A DNA stretch of 64,000 nt from Diploptera punctata. Its lineage: Eukaryota > Arthropoda > Insecta > Blattodea > Blaberidae. The stretch is from NCBI GenBank assembly GCA_030220185.1, contig JASPKZ010003435.1, forward strand, positions 1,102,501 through 1,166,500. Reading direction: 5' to 3'. The notes under the pieces are model-generated. The model was not told the DNA's origin, searched no databases, and was given only the letters and a program-made list of their open reading frames with translations. The position numbers were made by a program, and so were the translations under genes. How positions within the stretch are numbered: position 1 is the first letter of the stretch; each line of letters begins with the position of its first letter. Positions 63,331 through 64,000 of the stretch are shown piece after piece.

Positions 63331-64000
63331 TTGGCATTCCATTTCGGCGCTCTTATAAAAGCAATATAAATGCATTATAAAACCTTTTAAATCTTAATTT
63401 TTGTTGAACATTATGAAATTAAATATTTTAGAAAAGAAAAAAATAATTTATCGTCATTTCCCGCTCAGTCGTTCTTAATTAAATTCTATTTCATGAGTGG
63501 CTGGATTCAAAATATGCGTTAAAAAGAATTAATTAAATTTTTTAAAAAAGTTCAATTTGGTACATATTATCCTGTATTAATAAATACATTGGAACAGTTG
63601 TGTTTTCCAAATTACATTTTTCACGCAGGAATCACTACCAATATACAATTTGGATATTTAATATAGTGACAGAAAAACGGACTTAGATTTTTGGAAAATC
63701 TTGAGGTTGAGCACATCTCAACATGTGCGTCTCTGGTGACCGGAACAATGCCGAACTCTTATTCTATCTCCCCCGAGTTCTACGGCTGTAAAAACGTGAC
63801 GAATACGTCTCTTGTCGGCCTACGAGATCAGCCTTTTTACGTGTGGGTTCACTTACTTTATAATGTAGTGTTCATTATTACAACTTGCAGGATTTCTATA
63901 GAAGATAAGATGAAAATGAAATTTTTTGTAATTTAAATGAGAGTTCAATTGATTTGGCGTTTACTTGATGAAAATCCGTATTTATTTAATAAAATGAAAT
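63331..64000. other. End of window; NAT-3 intron or downstream sequence
   Basis: An 81-codon frame at 63691-63936 has no recognisable domain and does not resemble the NAT exon 2. Nothing else could be supported. Confidence 0.4.

Noticed and set aside
63691..63936. 81-codon frame considered as NAT-3 exon 2
   Set aside because: It lacks the RGQGLG motif and any similarity to exon 2 of NAT-1 or NAT-2.

Overview
The window looks like AT-rich nuclear DNA from an insect. The evidence is intron-containing genes with GT..AG splice sites, many non-LTR retrotransposon remnants, tRNA-derived SINEs with polymerase III A/B boxes, Helitrons, TA-flanked DNA transposons and long microsatellites. From memory, the LINE C-terminal motifs and SINE bodies look most like those of cockroaches or termites (Blattodea), possibly Periplaneta. 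This is an inference that I could not verify.

Host genes are sparse. The only convincing ones form a tandem family of three paralogous GNAT-fold N-acetyltransferases of the insect arylalkylamine N-acetyltransferase-like type, all on the + strand. NAT-1 has exons at 20767-21147 and 26655-27023. NAT-2 has exons at 47194-47583 and 49081-49449. NAT-3 has exon 1 at 61393-61782 and its second exon lies beyond the window. The two complete genes share a two-exon design with a phase-0 intron. Exon 2 is exactly 369 nt in both and carries the acetyl-CoA-binding RGQGLG motif.

Layout. 1-3.7 kb: a MITE, a short LINE copy with a perfect 15-bp target duplication, and a palindrome plus tandem-unit composite. 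3.7-8.1 kb: an array of terminal-hairpin elements (TIR-1 family) with SINE insertions. 8.5-20 kb: LINE fragments, a near-perfect 105-bp-arm palindrome, SINEs, two TA-flanked DNA transposons and a LINE insertion with an inverted 5' part. 20.8-27 kb: NAT-1, whose 5.5-kb intron holds a Helitron that was itself split by a LINE. 27-34 kb: more LINE, pogo-like, TIR-1, SINE and microsatellite DNA. 34.2-37.5 kb: a near-complete 3.26-kb LINE with defined ends. 37.5-47 kb: transposon remnants, a Helitron carrying two SINEs, and a second palindrome. 47-49.5 kb: NAT-2. 49.6-60.6 kb: transposons, a LINE nested in a TIR-1 element, a diverged duplicate of the 10-11 kb block, and a third Helitron. 60.7-64 kb: an 84-bp alternating purine-pyrimidine tract, NAT-3 exon 1, and a minisatellite intron.

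The most interesting non-gene signal is a set of related palindromic elements (10.1, 44.8, 56.6, 62 and 63.3 kb). Four of them share a core resembling a hammerhead ribozyme: GATGA or a variant, a short stem whose pairing is kept while its sequence changes, then GAAA. This fits the long-terminal-repeat-like parts of Penelope-like retroelements. Nothing prokaryotic (operon, CRISPR, Shine-Dalgarno site) is present.
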